This document shows positions 17,019 through 25,691 of a stretch of DNA of 64,000 nt, piece after piece; the stretch's first letter is position 1, and the number at the start of each line of letters is the position of its first letter. A model generated the notes under the pieces. It was given only the letters and a program-made list of their open reading frames with translations. It was not told where the DNA came from and searched no databases. A program made the translations under genes and the position numbers. This DNA comes from Curtobacterium sp. MCSS17_008 (lineage in GTDB: Bacteria > Actinomycetota > Actinomycetes > Actinomycetales > Microbacteriaceae), in NCBI RefSeq assembly GCF_003234185.1, contig NZ_QKSM01000003.1, positions 186,001-250,000 of the forward strand, read 5' to 3'.

Positions 17019-18011
17019 GTGCCGGAGCCGACCGACCAAGCCTTCCCGATCGAACACGTGCGAGCGGTCGGCGACGACGTCGTGGCGGCCGTCTCCACCG
17101 TGGTGGACGGCAAGGTCGACGCGATCCGCACCGCCTTCACCGTGATGCTCGCCGAGGGGCACCTGCTCGTCGAGGACGTCCCCGGAGTCGGCAAGACCGT
17201 CCTCGCCAAGGCGCTCGGCGCCTCGGTCGGCGGCACCGTGAACCGCATCCAGTTCACCTCGGACATGCTGCCCTCCGACGTGACCGGCGTGAACATCTAC
17301 GACCAGTCGTCCGGCACCTTCCGGTTCTCGCCCGGACCGGTGTTCGCGAACGTCGTCATCGGTGACGAGATCAACCGCACCAGCCCGAAGACCCAGTCGG
17401 CCCTGCTCGAGGCGATGGCCGAGGCGCAGGTCACGGTGGACGGCGTCACGCGGCCGCTCGAGTCGCCCTTCATGATCGTCGCCACGCAGAACCCGATCGA
17501 CATGGAGGGGACGTACCCGCTGCCCGAGGCCCAGCGCGACCGCTTCATGGCGCGCATCGCGATGGGGTACCCGAGTGCCGACGCCGAACGCCAGATGCTC
17601 GCGGCGCGGGGGACCCACGACCCGCTCTCGTCGCTCCGCCCCATCGTCGACGTCCACACGCTGCGCGCCATCGTGCACGCGGTCCGCGGGGTGCACGTCG
17701 CGCCGGACGTCGAGGCGTACATCGTCGCGATCGTGCGGGCGACACGCTCGCACCCGGACCTCGTCCTGGGCGCCAGCCCCCGCGCGACCCTGCACCTGGC
17801 GCAGGCCGCCCGCGCGCACGCCGCGCTGCTCGGCCGCCCGTTCGTCACGCCGGACGACGTTGCGCAGCTCGCCCCGGTCATCCTCGCCCACCGACTCGTC
17901 CCGGTGGCCCGCGGCCTCGGGGGTGCTGCCGAGGACACCGCCCGCGACGTGGTGGTCCGGATCGTGTCCGACACCGCCGTGCCCTTCGCGGCGGCAGCCG
18001 TCCGGTCCTGA
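17019..18011 (+). CDS. MoxR-family AAA ATPase
   Basis: A 330-residue MoxR-type AAA+ ATPase: Walker A GVGKT (residues 56-60), the family segment FTSDMLPSDVTG, Walker B VVIGDEINR (Asp116/Glu117) and sensor ATQNPIDMEGTYPLPEAQRDRF. MoxR proteins act as chaperone-like remodellers. It heads a three-gene operon with DUF58 and transglutaminase genes, joined by 1- and 4-base overlaps. A GAGGAGG-like ribosome site precedes the GTG; TAGCAT at 16979-16984 is a likely -10 box. The operon type is widespread in actinobacteria; its client is unknown. Confidence 0.93.
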   Translation: MPEPTDQAFPIEHVRAVGDDVVAAVSTVVDGKVDAIRTAFTVMLAEGHLLVEDVPGVGKTVLAKALGASVGGTVNRIQFTSDMLPSDVTGVNIYDQSSGTFRFSPGPVFANVVIGDEINRTSPKTQSALLEAMAEAQVTVDGVTRPLESPFMIVATQNPIDMEGTYPLPEAQRDRFMARIAMGYPSADAERQMLAARGTHDPLSSLRPIVDVHTLRAIVHAVRGVHVAPDVEAYIVAIVRATRSHPDLVLGASPRATLHLAQAARAHAALLGRPFVTPDDVAQLAPVILAHRLVPVARGLGGAAEDTARDVVVRIVSDTAVPFAAAAVRS

Positions 18012-19342
18012 TGTCCGACGGCGGAGGGCCCTCGACGCTCGCGCTGCGCGCCGGCGCTGTGCGGTCCTGGGCGCTCCGCTACGGCCGGCGCGGTGCGGGT
18101 CTGCTGCGGCGGACGCCGTTCCCGCGGCCGACCGCGCGCGGCTGGACCGCGCTCGGCTCGGGGATCGCGCTCGTCGGCGGCGGACTCGTCGCGACGACGA
18201 GCATCGCCGTGTCCGCCGGGCTGCTGCTCGTCGTCCTCCTCGTGCTCGGCGTGGTGATGGCGCTCGTCGTCGCCGCGCCGCTCCGGGCCACGCGCACGAC
18301 GTCGCGGGCGGTGGTCCAGGTCGGTGAGGTGCACCGCGAGCGGATCACGCTGCGGGGCACCTCGTTGCCGATCGGACCGCGGACCACGCTGCTCGTGCGG
18401 GAACAGCTCGAGGACGCCTTCGCGAGCTTGTCCGACCCCGAGACCTACGTGCTCGTCGGTCCCCACGAACCGCCGGCCGTCCTCGAGGTCGAGGCACTCG
18501 CGATGCACCGCGGCCGCACGCTGGTCGGACCGGTCACGATCCGCGTCGAGGACCCGTTCGGCCTGCTGCGCATCGACCGTCCGGTCGTCGCGGCGGAGGA
18601 GGTCGTGGTCGTCCCCGCGTCGACCACCCTGGCGGCGATCGACACCGGGGCGCTGGCGGGCGCGGTGTCCGCCGACGAGGGTCGGGTCGGACAGGGCGGT
18701 TCCGCCGACGACAGCGAACTCCGCCCGTACCGGCAGGGCGACCCGATCCGCCGCGTGCACTGGGCGCAGAGCGCCCGCCGCGGGGAGCTGCACGTCCGGC
18801 AGACCACGCAGGCCCAGCCGCCCGAGGCGGTCATCGCGCTCGACGTCCGGCGCGAGTCGTACCAGGCGTTGGGTCGCGACGACCTCGCCGAGCTGAGCGA
18901 CCTCGGCGGCGACGCCGCGTTCGAGCACGCGGTCGTGGTGGCCGCGAGCGTCGCACGGGCGCTCAGCGCGCGGACCTCGCGCGTCGTGCTCGTGAGCGAC
19001 GTCGCCACGTCCGGCTCCCGCCACACCGGTGACGCCGGCAGCCTGACCGACGTGCTCGTGGGGCTCGCCGACGTCCGGGTCCGCTCCGACGCCCGTCCCG
19101 TGACCGAGGTGCTGCCCGAGGTCCACGGGCGCGACGTGCACGGGATGACCGCCGTCGTCACCGGCCGCTGCACCGCCGAGCAGGCCGCCGAGCTCGTCGC
19201 CGCCACGAGCGGGTCGAGCCGGGGCATCCTGGCGACCATCGTGCCGCCCGAACCGGTCGTGCGCGGGATCCTCGACCGCGCTGGGTGGCGGACCCTCGTG
19301 GTGCCCGTCCCCGGCGCGCAGAACCAGGGGAGCGCCCGGTGA
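18011..19342 (+). CDS. DUF58 membrane protein
   Basis: A 443-residue protein. Two N-terminal helices at about residues 48-85 are followed by a large domain with the DUF58 core DDSELRPYRQGDPIRRVHW at about residue 235. The C-terminal part has a VWA-like arrangement (VIALDVRRES). Its ATG overlaps the moxR stop by one base (TGATG). DUF58 proteins are constant partners of MoxR ATPases; the molecular function is not established. Confidence 0.9.
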   Translation: MSDGGGPSTLALRAGAVRSWALRYGRRGAGLLRRTPFPRPTARGWTALGSGIALVGGGLVATTSIAVSAGLLLVVLLVLGVVMALVVAAPLRATRTTSRAVVQVGEVHRERITLRGTSLPIGPRTTLLVREQLEDAFASLSDPETYVLVGPHEPPAVLEVEALAMHRGRTLVGPVTIRVEDPFGLLRIDRPVVAAEEVVVVPASTTLAAIDTGALAGAVSADEGRVGQGGSADDSELRPYRQGDPIRRVHWAQSARRGELHVRQTTQAQPPEAVIALDVRRESYQALGRDDLAELSDLGGDAAFEHAVVVAASVARALSARTSRVVLVSDVATSGSRHTGDAGSLTDVLVGLADVRVRSDARPVTEVLPEVHGRDVHGMTAVVTGRCTAEQAAELVAATSGSSRGILATIVPPEPVVRGILDRAGWRTLVVPVPGAQNQGSAR

Positions 19343-21702
19343 GCGGCACCTCGACCACCGCCCGCGCCCACGGTCGCACCGACACCCCGTCCCCGGGAGC
19401 GGCCCGCTCCGCCGAGCGGCCGGACGCCCCGAGCCCGTGGGTCGTCGCGCTCGCACCGCTGCCCGTCCTGGTCGCCGCACTGGCGATGCGGCCGCTCGTG
19501 CAGGGCACCGCGTGGTGGGTCTCCGGCGTCGCCTTCGCGGCCGTCCTCGTCGCCGTCGTCCTGGCCGTCCGCCGCCGCGCACCCGGCGTGCGGTTCATCG
19601 CGCTCGTCACCACCCTCGTGGTCGGGTCCTGCGTGGCCGCGGTCGTGAACGACGTGCACCCGCTCGGCTGGCTCGACCGTGAGGGCGCGCTCGGCGAGGC
19701 CCTCGCGGCGATCCGGCTGAACCCGGCCCCGCTGCCGCAGACCGACGCCATCCGGCTCGTGATCACCATCGCCATCGGCTGGGTCGCCGGGGTGTCCCTC
19801 TTCCTGGCGGCGATCGCGCCGACCGTGGCGCTCGCCGCCGTGCCGGCGCTCGTGGTGCTCATCGTGCCCGGCGTGGTGACCGGCGAGCCGGCGTCCCCGG
19901 TGCTCGTCGTCCTGGTCGGCGTCGCCTTCCTCGGGTTGCTGTGGCTGTCGGTGCGCCCGGTCCAACGCGCGTTCCCGGCAGCGGTGGTCGGGGCGATCGG
20001 CCTCGTCGTCGCCGTGGGCCTGCCGGTGATCGTCCCGTTGAACGCGAGTTGGTTGTCGGGTGTCACCGGTGCGTTGCAGTCGCCGATCCAGCCCGGCAGG
20101 CCGGGCACGCTGCTCGAACTCGGTCGTGACCTCCGGCAGCCCAACGAGCTCGAGGTGCTGCGGTACCGCACGGCCGACGGCCAGCCGGAGTACCTGAAGC
20201 TCGCCGACCTCGACGAGTTCGGCAGCGGCGACTGGGTGCCGACGGTGACCGACGCGAGCACCTCCGACACGGCGGACCAGCAGCAGTGGGCGGTCGGCGT
20301 GAACCCGCGCCTGGCGAGCCGGGGCGACCTGACCGTGCGGATCACCGGCCTGTCCAGCAACTACCTGCCGGTGCCGGCGGGCGCGGTGTCGATCGAGTCG
20401 CAGTCGACCAACCTCGACCTGTCGCAGTGGCGCTGGATGGGCGACTCGAGCACCGTCCGCTCGACCGGTCCGTCGACGCAGCGTGGCTCCACCTACCAGG
20501 CCTTCGGCGCGTCGACGTCGTCGGGGGAGTACCTCGACGCCATCGCGGCGAGCGGCATCCTCGGACGCACCGACGGTCGGGGGTTCTCGACGCCGAGCGA
20601 CGCGCAGCTCCGCACCGACCTGTCGCTGCCGGAGGACCTGCCGCGCGACATCCGTGCGGCGGCGCAACGGGTCGCCGGCGGCCTGCCGAACGACTACGCC
20701 AGGGCCCGGGCAGTCGAGCAGTGGTTCCGGAGCGACCTGTTCACCTACTCCGAGACGGCCCCCGTCGAGCAGGGGTACGACGGCGACAGCATGGACGTCA
20801 TCGACACCTTCCTGAGCGTCCGCCAGGGGTACTGCGTGCACTTCGCGTCGTCGATGGCGGTGATGGCCCGCACCCTCGGGATCCCGTCCCGTGTCGCCGT
20901 CGGCTACCGGGCGAGCAGCGAGCAGACCGAGGACGGCGAGTACACGGTGTCGAACCGGCAGCTGCACTCGTGGCCGGAGCTGTACATCAAGGGCGCGGGA
21001 TGGGTCTCCTTCGAGCCGACGCCGACCTCCGACGCCGCGGCACAGGCCGGCGAGTCGTCGGCGACCCCGGCCCCGGCGCCGTCCGGGACACCGCTGCCCG
21101 AGCCGGGCGAGAGCACGCCCGACGAGGCGACTCCCACCCCGACCCCGACGTCCTCGGCGACGACCGAGCCGGGGGCCGCCGCCTCCACCACGGCGTCGGG
21201 CCCCGGGGCCGCCGGGCTCGTGGTCGGACTGCTGCTCCTGCTCGCGGTGCTGGTCGCGCCGGGTGTGGTCCGAGCCCTGCGGCGACGGCGACGTCTCACC
21301 GCGATCCGTGCCGGACGGTCGCCCGCCCTGCACGCCTGGCGCGAGGTGCTCGACGACGTCGCGGACCACGGGTACGCCCCGGGTCTGGCACCGCCCGGTG
21401 ACTCCGCCGCCGTGGCACGGACCGCCCGGGCGGTGCTCGGTCGGCTCGCGGGGACCGTGCCGGCGCCGGTGCTGCCGCACCTGACCGCAGTGGTCGACGC
21501 GGTCGACGTGGAGCGGTTCGCCGCGGACAGCACGGCAGCGGCGGACGCGGAGGCCCTGCGGCGGTCCGTCCTGGAGGCCCGGGCAGGCCTGGACGCATCC
21601 GTTCCCCGTGCTCGCGTGGTGCGGTCGCGGTGGTTCCCGCCGAGCCTGCTGCCGTCGTCCGCCTGGTCGCACGAGGGCCGGAAGCGGCGGCGACCGGCCT
21701 AG
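19339..21702 (+). CDS. transglutaminase-like membrane protein
   Basis: A 787-residue membrane protein. About seven hydrophobic helices occupy residues 35-235, then an extracytoplasmic region with a transglutaminase-like core: Cys499 in RQGYCVHFASS and His543 in RQLHSWPEL, then a Pro/Thr/Ser-rich linker, one helix near residue 630 and a cytoplasmic tail. The catalytic Cys and His are present; the third residue was not assigned. GTG at 19339 overlaps the DUF58 stop by 4 bases. Such proteins are thought to act in envelope remodelling with MoxR/DUF58, which is inference. Confidence 0.9.
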   Translation: MSGTSTTARAHGRTDTPSPGAARSAERPDAPSPWVVALAPLPVLVAALAMRPLVQGTAWWVSGVAFAAVLVAVVLAVRRRAPGVRFIALVTTLVVGSCVAAVVNDVHPLGWLDREGALGEALAAIRLNPAPLPQTDAIRLVITIAIGWVAGVSLFLAAIAPTVALAAVPALVVLIVPGVVTGEPASPVLVVLVGVAFLGLLWLSVRPVQRAFPAAVVGAIGLVVAVGLPVIVPLNASWLSGVTGALQSPIQPGRPGTLLELGRDLRQPNELEVLRYRTADGQPEYLKLADLDEFGSGDWVPTVTDASTSDTADQQQWAVGVNPRLASRGDLTVRITGLSSNYLPVPAGAVSIESQSTNLDLSQWRWMGDSSTVRSTGPSTQRGSTYQAFGASTSSGEYLDAIAASGILGRTDGRGFSTPSDAQLRTDLSLPEDLPRDIRAAAQRVAGGLPNDYARARAVEQWFRSDLFTYSETAPVEQGYDGDSMDVIDTFLSVRQGYCVHFASSMAVMARTLGIPSRVAVGYRASSEQTEDGEYTVSNRQLHSWPELYIKGAGWVSFEPTPTSDAAAQAGESSATPAPAPSGTPLPEPGESTPDEATPTPTPTSSATTEPGAAASTTASGPGAAGLVVGLLLLLAVLVAPGVVRALRRRRRLTAIRAGRSPALHAWREVLDDVADHGYAPGLAPPGDSAAVARTARAVLGRLAGTVPAPVLPHLTAVVDAVDVERFAADSTAAADAEALRRSVLEARAGLDASVPRARVVRSRWFPPSLLPSSAWSHEGRKRRRPA

Positions 21703-22054
21703 TCCCGGCGTCCGGGGTCGCGTGCGTCGGCGCCGACGGGGCCGAGGCCGTGCGGTGGTGCTCCCGACTGTCATCCCCGCACGTCGCCGGCGCGAGCGGT
21801 GCGGCGCCCGGTGCGTCCGACCGTCGGGACCTGCCGCGCCGCGCGCTGCGGTCGCGCGCGGCACCAGCGAAGCCCCCTGCTCCGTCCGCCCCGGTGGACC
21901 GGCACGTTCGGGTCGTGTCGGTGCGTCGGTGGACGGCGCTCGCCGGGTCGGTACCCGGCGGTGCCGATCGTACCGCTCGGCCGTGACGCTGCACAGTCCC
22001 GTGACGGCAGCCGAGCCGGAGGACGCGGACGAGCGGTCCGGCCCGGCGGGCGGA
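21703..22054. other. convergent intergenic stretch, no gene seen
   Basis: This lies between the convergent transglutaminase and TRIC-like genes. It holds one perfect hairpin (CGCCGGGT / ACCCGGCG, loop CGGT, 21941-21960), a plausible terminator. Open frames here are Arg/Ala/Pro-rich, without ribosome sites or recognisable domains. Confidence 0.5.
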
Positions 22055-22828
22055 TCAGACCTCGCCGGACGTGTCCCGGTCGCTGTGGACGCTGCCGCGA
22101 CCGGTACGGCGTCCTGGTCGGCGGAGCAGTCGGACCGCGTCGGGGCGCAGCCGTCGGCCACGCTGCAACAGGGCGCCGAGCGTGGACTTCGGCTGCCACT
22201 CGCGTCCGTTGGGCAGACCCCAGCCCCGCTTGACGGCCCCGTACCGGAGCCCGAGTGACAGCACGATGGCGGCGATGATGCCGATCGTCGGTGATCCGAG
22301 GTACGAGGCCACGACCATCACCGCCGACGCCGCGACGGCGACGGTCGCGTAGAGGGCGTTGCCGCCGAAGACCGCCGGCACGCGACGCAGCAGCAGGTCC
22401 CGCATGGCCCCGCCGCCGACCGCCGTGACCGTGCCCATGATGATCGCGGTCGGCCACCCGAGCCCGGCGTCGAAGGTCCGCTGCACCCCGACCACGGACC
22501 AGAACCCGATGACGGCGGCGTCGAGCACGGTGAACAGCCGGTCCCAGGTGCGCTCGGAGAAGGAGACGAAGAACGCCACGAGTGCGCCGGCGATCGCGAC
22601 GGGCAGGTAGAGCGGGTCGACGAGCGCGACGGGCGGCCCGTTCTGCAGCAGGGTGTCGCGGAGGATGCCGCCGCCGAGGCCGGAGACGAACCCGACGACC
22701 AGGAACCCGAACAGGTCGAAGTCCATCGTGCGCGCGAGCGAACCGCCGAGCAGCGCCGAGGCGAACACGCCGGCCAGGTCGAGCACGTTCGTGACCGACG
22801 CCAGGCCCTCGGGGGTCAGCAGGTTCAT
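22055..22828 (-). CDS. trimeric intracellular cation (TRIC) channel family protein
   Basis: A 257-residue membrane protein with two UPF0126/TRIC repeats, each carrying a glycine-rich GGGxxRD motif: GLGGGILRDTLL (about residue 45) and AVGGGAMRDLLL (about residue 130). Six to seven helices are predicted in the first 190 residues; the basic C-terminal 65 residues are cytoplasmic and variable. Bacterial homologues are K+-permeable channels or solute carriers. The start ATG at 22828 matches the family; longer frames continue through non-coding sequence. Confidence 0.85.
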   Translation of the reverse strand: MNLLTPEGLASVTNVLDLAGVFASALLGGSLARTMDFDLFGFLVVGFVSGLGGGILRDTLLQNGPPVALVDPLYLPVAIAGALVAFFVSFSERTWDRLFTVLDAAVIGFWSVVGVQRTFDAGLGWPTAIIMGTVTAVGGGAMRDLLLRRVPAVFGGNALYATVAVAASAVMVVASYLGSPTIGIIAAIVLSLGLRYGAVKRGWGLPNGREWQPKSTLGALLQRGRRLRPDAVRLLRRPGRRTGRGSVHSDRDTSGEV

Positions 22829-23190
22829 GAGGACAATCAAACCCCACGTGGCGGGGGTGGCGGGTCGCAGCACGCTCGGGTCGGTCGCGCGACGGCCCGG
22901 ACGGGTGCGGGTCGCACATCCGCTGAGCTGTCGTCGCGCTCGCCGGTGAGAGGGGTGCCCTCCGTCGTTTCCCTGGAGACGGAGGGCACCCGCGCCGCGG
23001 GGTCCGACGGGCGGAACCACCGCCCGGCCACGGGGGCGACCCGGCGCGACGCATCGCGATGCGACAGGGGGAGCGTACCTCGCGGGGCTGTCCCGCAGCA
23101 GGGGCTGTTGCCGTCGGACAGCGGAACGGGCCGCCCCACTGCGCGTGGGGCGGCCCGTGGTCTCCGGTCGTCCGGCCGGGAGGCGCGGCG
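22829..23190. other. intergenic stretch with two strong hairpins and a palindrome
   Basis: On the minus strand this lies between the nucleotidase gene and the TRIC-like gene. It holds (i) CGGGCCGCCCCAC / GTGGGGCGGCCCG at 23127-23157, a terminator candidate for the nucleotidase gene; (ii) a 14-bp palindrome CGCATCGCGATGCG at 23050-23063; and (iii) GGTGCCCTCCGT / ACGGAGGGCACC at 22954-22965 and 22979-22990 in the TRIC leader. A half-copy of the GGGAGGCGCGG hairpin core lies next to the nucleotidase stop codon. I see no known riboswitch or RNA family. Confidence 0.55.
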
Positions 23191-25581
23191 TCAGTCCGTC
23201 AGGACCGTCTCGTCGTGCGCCGCGCGCTTCCGGCGCGCGAGGACGAGCGCCAGGGCGCCGGCGAGGAGCAGGACGCCCGCGGCGATGCCCGGGAGCACCA
23301 GGTCCGCACCGGTGTAGGCGAGGTCCCCACCGGCCGTGGTCGGCTGCTCGTCGGAGGCACCGGTGCCGTCGAGACCGTCCGGGACGCCGTCACCGTCCGT
23401 GTCGCCGCCGCCGGGAAGGCCCGTCCCCGGGGTGGCCGGGTCGGTCGGGTCACCGGCACCCGGGTCCGCCGGGTCGGTCGGGTCGGTCGGCTCGGCAGCG
23501 GTCTCGATCGGCACCGTCACCGCGAGCGTGATCGTCTGGCCGCCCGGCAGCGTCACGACGAGGGGCTCGTCGGTCGTCTCGGTGGGCGCGGCCGCGGCGG
23601 TCGCGCGCAGCGCGGTGGCGCGGAGGGCGTCGCCGGCCGTGTCGACCGGGGCGGCGTCCTCGGCCGGTGCGCCGGGCACCTCGAACTCGAGGGTCGCGCG
23701 GCCCTGCTCGTCCGTGGTGTCGACGATGGTCGTGTCGATGTCGGCGGTCGCGAGCTCCTGCTCGCCGGCGCTCACGGAGACGGTGCCGCCCTGGTCGGCC
23801 GCGTTGCTGAAGGTCAGCGACGACAGGTCGATGCGGACGTCGTCACCCGGCTGGAAGCCGCCCTCGGGAGTCTCCGTGACGTGCACGCCGACGGCACGCT
23901 GGTCCTCCTGCACCTCGACGGTCGGGTCCGCCTTGAAGTACTGGACCTGCGCCTCGAGGTCGACCATGCCGCTGTCCTGCTTCGCCGCGGCCTGCTTGAA
24001 CGCACCGAAGTTGTCGCCACCGGTCGCGAGGAACGAGTTGACCGTCACCTTGTAGGTGGTGGTCGGGTCGATCGGGTCGCCGTCCAGGGTCATCGACGTG
24101 ATGCGAGAGCCCGACGCGGCCTGCAGGTCGTAGGTGTACGCGAAGCCCTCGGACGCCCCGAGCTTGAGGAACGGCCGGCTCGCGGTGGCGGGCTGCCACT
24201 GCTGCTCGAGTGCCTGGCGGATCTGGTCGCCGGTCAGGTCGAGCACGACGAGCGTGTTGGCGAACGGCTGGACGACCGCGGCCTCCTTGTAGGTGACCGG
24301 ACCGGATGCGATGTCGGCACGGAGGCCGCCCGGGTTCATGAACGCGATCTGCGAGCCCTGGCGCTCGGTCTGGGAGCGCTGGACCTCGGCGACGAAGTTG
24401 CCGAGCGTCGACTCACCGCCGCGGTTCTCGCTCTGCAGACCCTCTGCGTTCGGCGACTGCACCGCGCGCTTGAGGTCGCGGTCGACGGTGCCGAGCTCGA
24501 CGGCGCCCAGGCGGTCGGCCTCGGCGACCGCGGCGTCGACGGTGGCCTGCACCGCGGCGTCGGAGGCGTAGGTGCCGTCCACGAGACGCAGGTTCTCGGC
24601 GACCGGCACGGTCACGGTCCCGTCGGCCGCGACGGCGAGCTGCACGTGGCCCAGGTTGAAGCCGTACGAACCGGTCTGGATCACCGGACGGGGAACGGTG
24701 CCACCGGTCGGGACGACCGAGTACGAGTACGTCTGGTGCGTGTGCGCCGACAGGATGGCCGACACCTTCGGGCTGACCCCGTACACGGCACGTGCGAAGT
24801 CGGACTGGTCGCCGGGGGCGACCGGGGTGGTGCTCTCCGCGCCGTCGTGCACGAGCAGGACGAGGACGTCCGCCTCGCCGTTGCTCTCGTCGTCGTCGGT
24901 CAGCTGGTCCGCGACCTTGTTCACCTCGGTGGTGATGTCGCCCATCTCCAGACCGGCGATGCCGTCCGGGCTGACGAGCCCCTGCCCGACCAGGTCGACC
25001 GTCGCACCGATGAACCCGACGCGCTTGCCGCTGATCTCCTGGACGGCGTACGGGTCGAACGCCGGCTTGCCCGTCGCGCTGTCGAGGATGTTGGCGGAGA
25101 CGTAGTCCCACTGCGCGTTGCGGGCGCCGTCGGCCCCGATCACGCGGTCGCGCAGGTCGGCCTGGCCCTTGTCGAGCTCGTGGTTGCCGATCGCGCTGAC
25201 CGACAGGTCCATCTGGTTGAGGACGTCGATGGTGGGCTGGTCCTCCTGGATGAAGGACTCGAACGTCGAGCCGCCGATGTTGTCGCCGGAGCTGACGAAG
25301 GCGGACGTCGAGGTGTCCGCGCCGCGGAGCTGCTCGAGCGCACCGGCGAGCGTGGCGGCACCGGCGGCATCGCCGTCGCGCGGGGTCGGCTTCCCGGCCG
25401 TGCTCGAGATGGACTGTGCGATGCGGCCGTGGAAGTCGTTGACGTTGTACAGGTCGATCGTCGCGTCACCCTCGGCGGCGAGGGCGGTGGACGGGACGGA
25501 GAGGGCGGTGAGGACGCCGGCAGCGACCAGGGCGGTGGCCCCGGCCAGGCGCCGGCGGCGCGGGGAGGTGTGAGCGTTCAT
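23191..25581 (-). CDS. sortase-anchored 5'-nucleotidase/metallophosphatase
   Basis: A 796-residue surface enzyme. A signal peptide spans about residues 1-36 (cleavage near ALAAEG). The calcineurin-like phosphatase domain has NVNDFHGR, SSGDNIGGS, GNHELDKG, LVHDGAES and SAHTHQTY in order. The nucleotidase C-terminal domain has NPGGLRADI and GGDNFGAF. Then come a Thr/Pro/Asp-rich stalk with a calcium-binding-like DTDGDGVPDGLDG and the sorting signal LAYTG (from residue 754), a hydrophobic helix and a basic tail; LAxTG fits class E sortases. It probably dephosphorylates extracellular nucleotides. No sortase gene is in the window. Confidence 0.92.
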   Translation of the reverse strand: MNAHTSPRRRRLAGATALVAAGVLTALSVPSTALAAEGDATIDLYNVNDFHGRIAQSISSTAGKPTPRDGDAAGAATLAGALEQLRGADTSTSAFVSSGDNIGGSTFESFIQEDQPTIDVLNQMDLSVSAIGNHELDKGQADLRDRVIGADGARNAQWDYVSANILDSATGKPAFDPYAVQEISGKRVGFIGATVDLVGQGLVSPDGIAGLEMGDITTEVNKVADQLTDDDESNGEADVLVLLVHDGAESTTPVAPGDQSDFARAVYGVSPKVSAILSAHTHQTYSYSVVPTGGTVPRPVIQTGSYGFNLGHVQLAVAADGTVTVPVAENLRLVDGTYASDAAVQATVDAAVAEADRLGAVELGTVDRDLKRAVQSPNAEGLQSENRGGESTLGNFVAEVQRSQTERQGSQIAFMNPGGLRADIASGPVTYKEAAVVQPFANTLVVLDLTGDQIRQALEQQWQPATASRPFLKLGASEGFAYTYDLQAASGSRITSMTLDGDPIDPTTTYKVTVNSFLATGGDNFGAFKQAAAKQDSGMVDLEAQVQYFKADPTVEVQEDQRAVGVHVTETPEGGFQPGDDVRIDLSSLTFSNAADQGGTVSVSAGEQELATADIDTTIVDTTDEQGRATLEFEVPGAPAEDAAPVDTAGDALRATALRATAAAAPTETTDEPLVVTLPGGQTITLAVTVPIETAAEPTDPTDPADPGAGDPTDPATPGTGLPGGGDTDGDGVPDGLDGTGASDEQPTTAGGDLAYTGADLVLPGIAAGVLLLAGALALVLARRKRAAHDETVLTD

Positions 25582-25691
25582 CGAGCCAAGAACCTACGAA
25601 GTCCCACAGCCGACACGCCAGTGCCCGCCGCGACACGTCACGTGTTGTTCACACGGTCGGCACGTGACCGCCCGGGACCCCCGCGTGGGGG

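Noticed and set aside
22829-23190. Riboswitch or small-RNA gene before the TRIC-like gene
   Set aside because: Hairpins are clear but I could not match any conserved glycine, cyclic-di-AMP or SRP RNA core.
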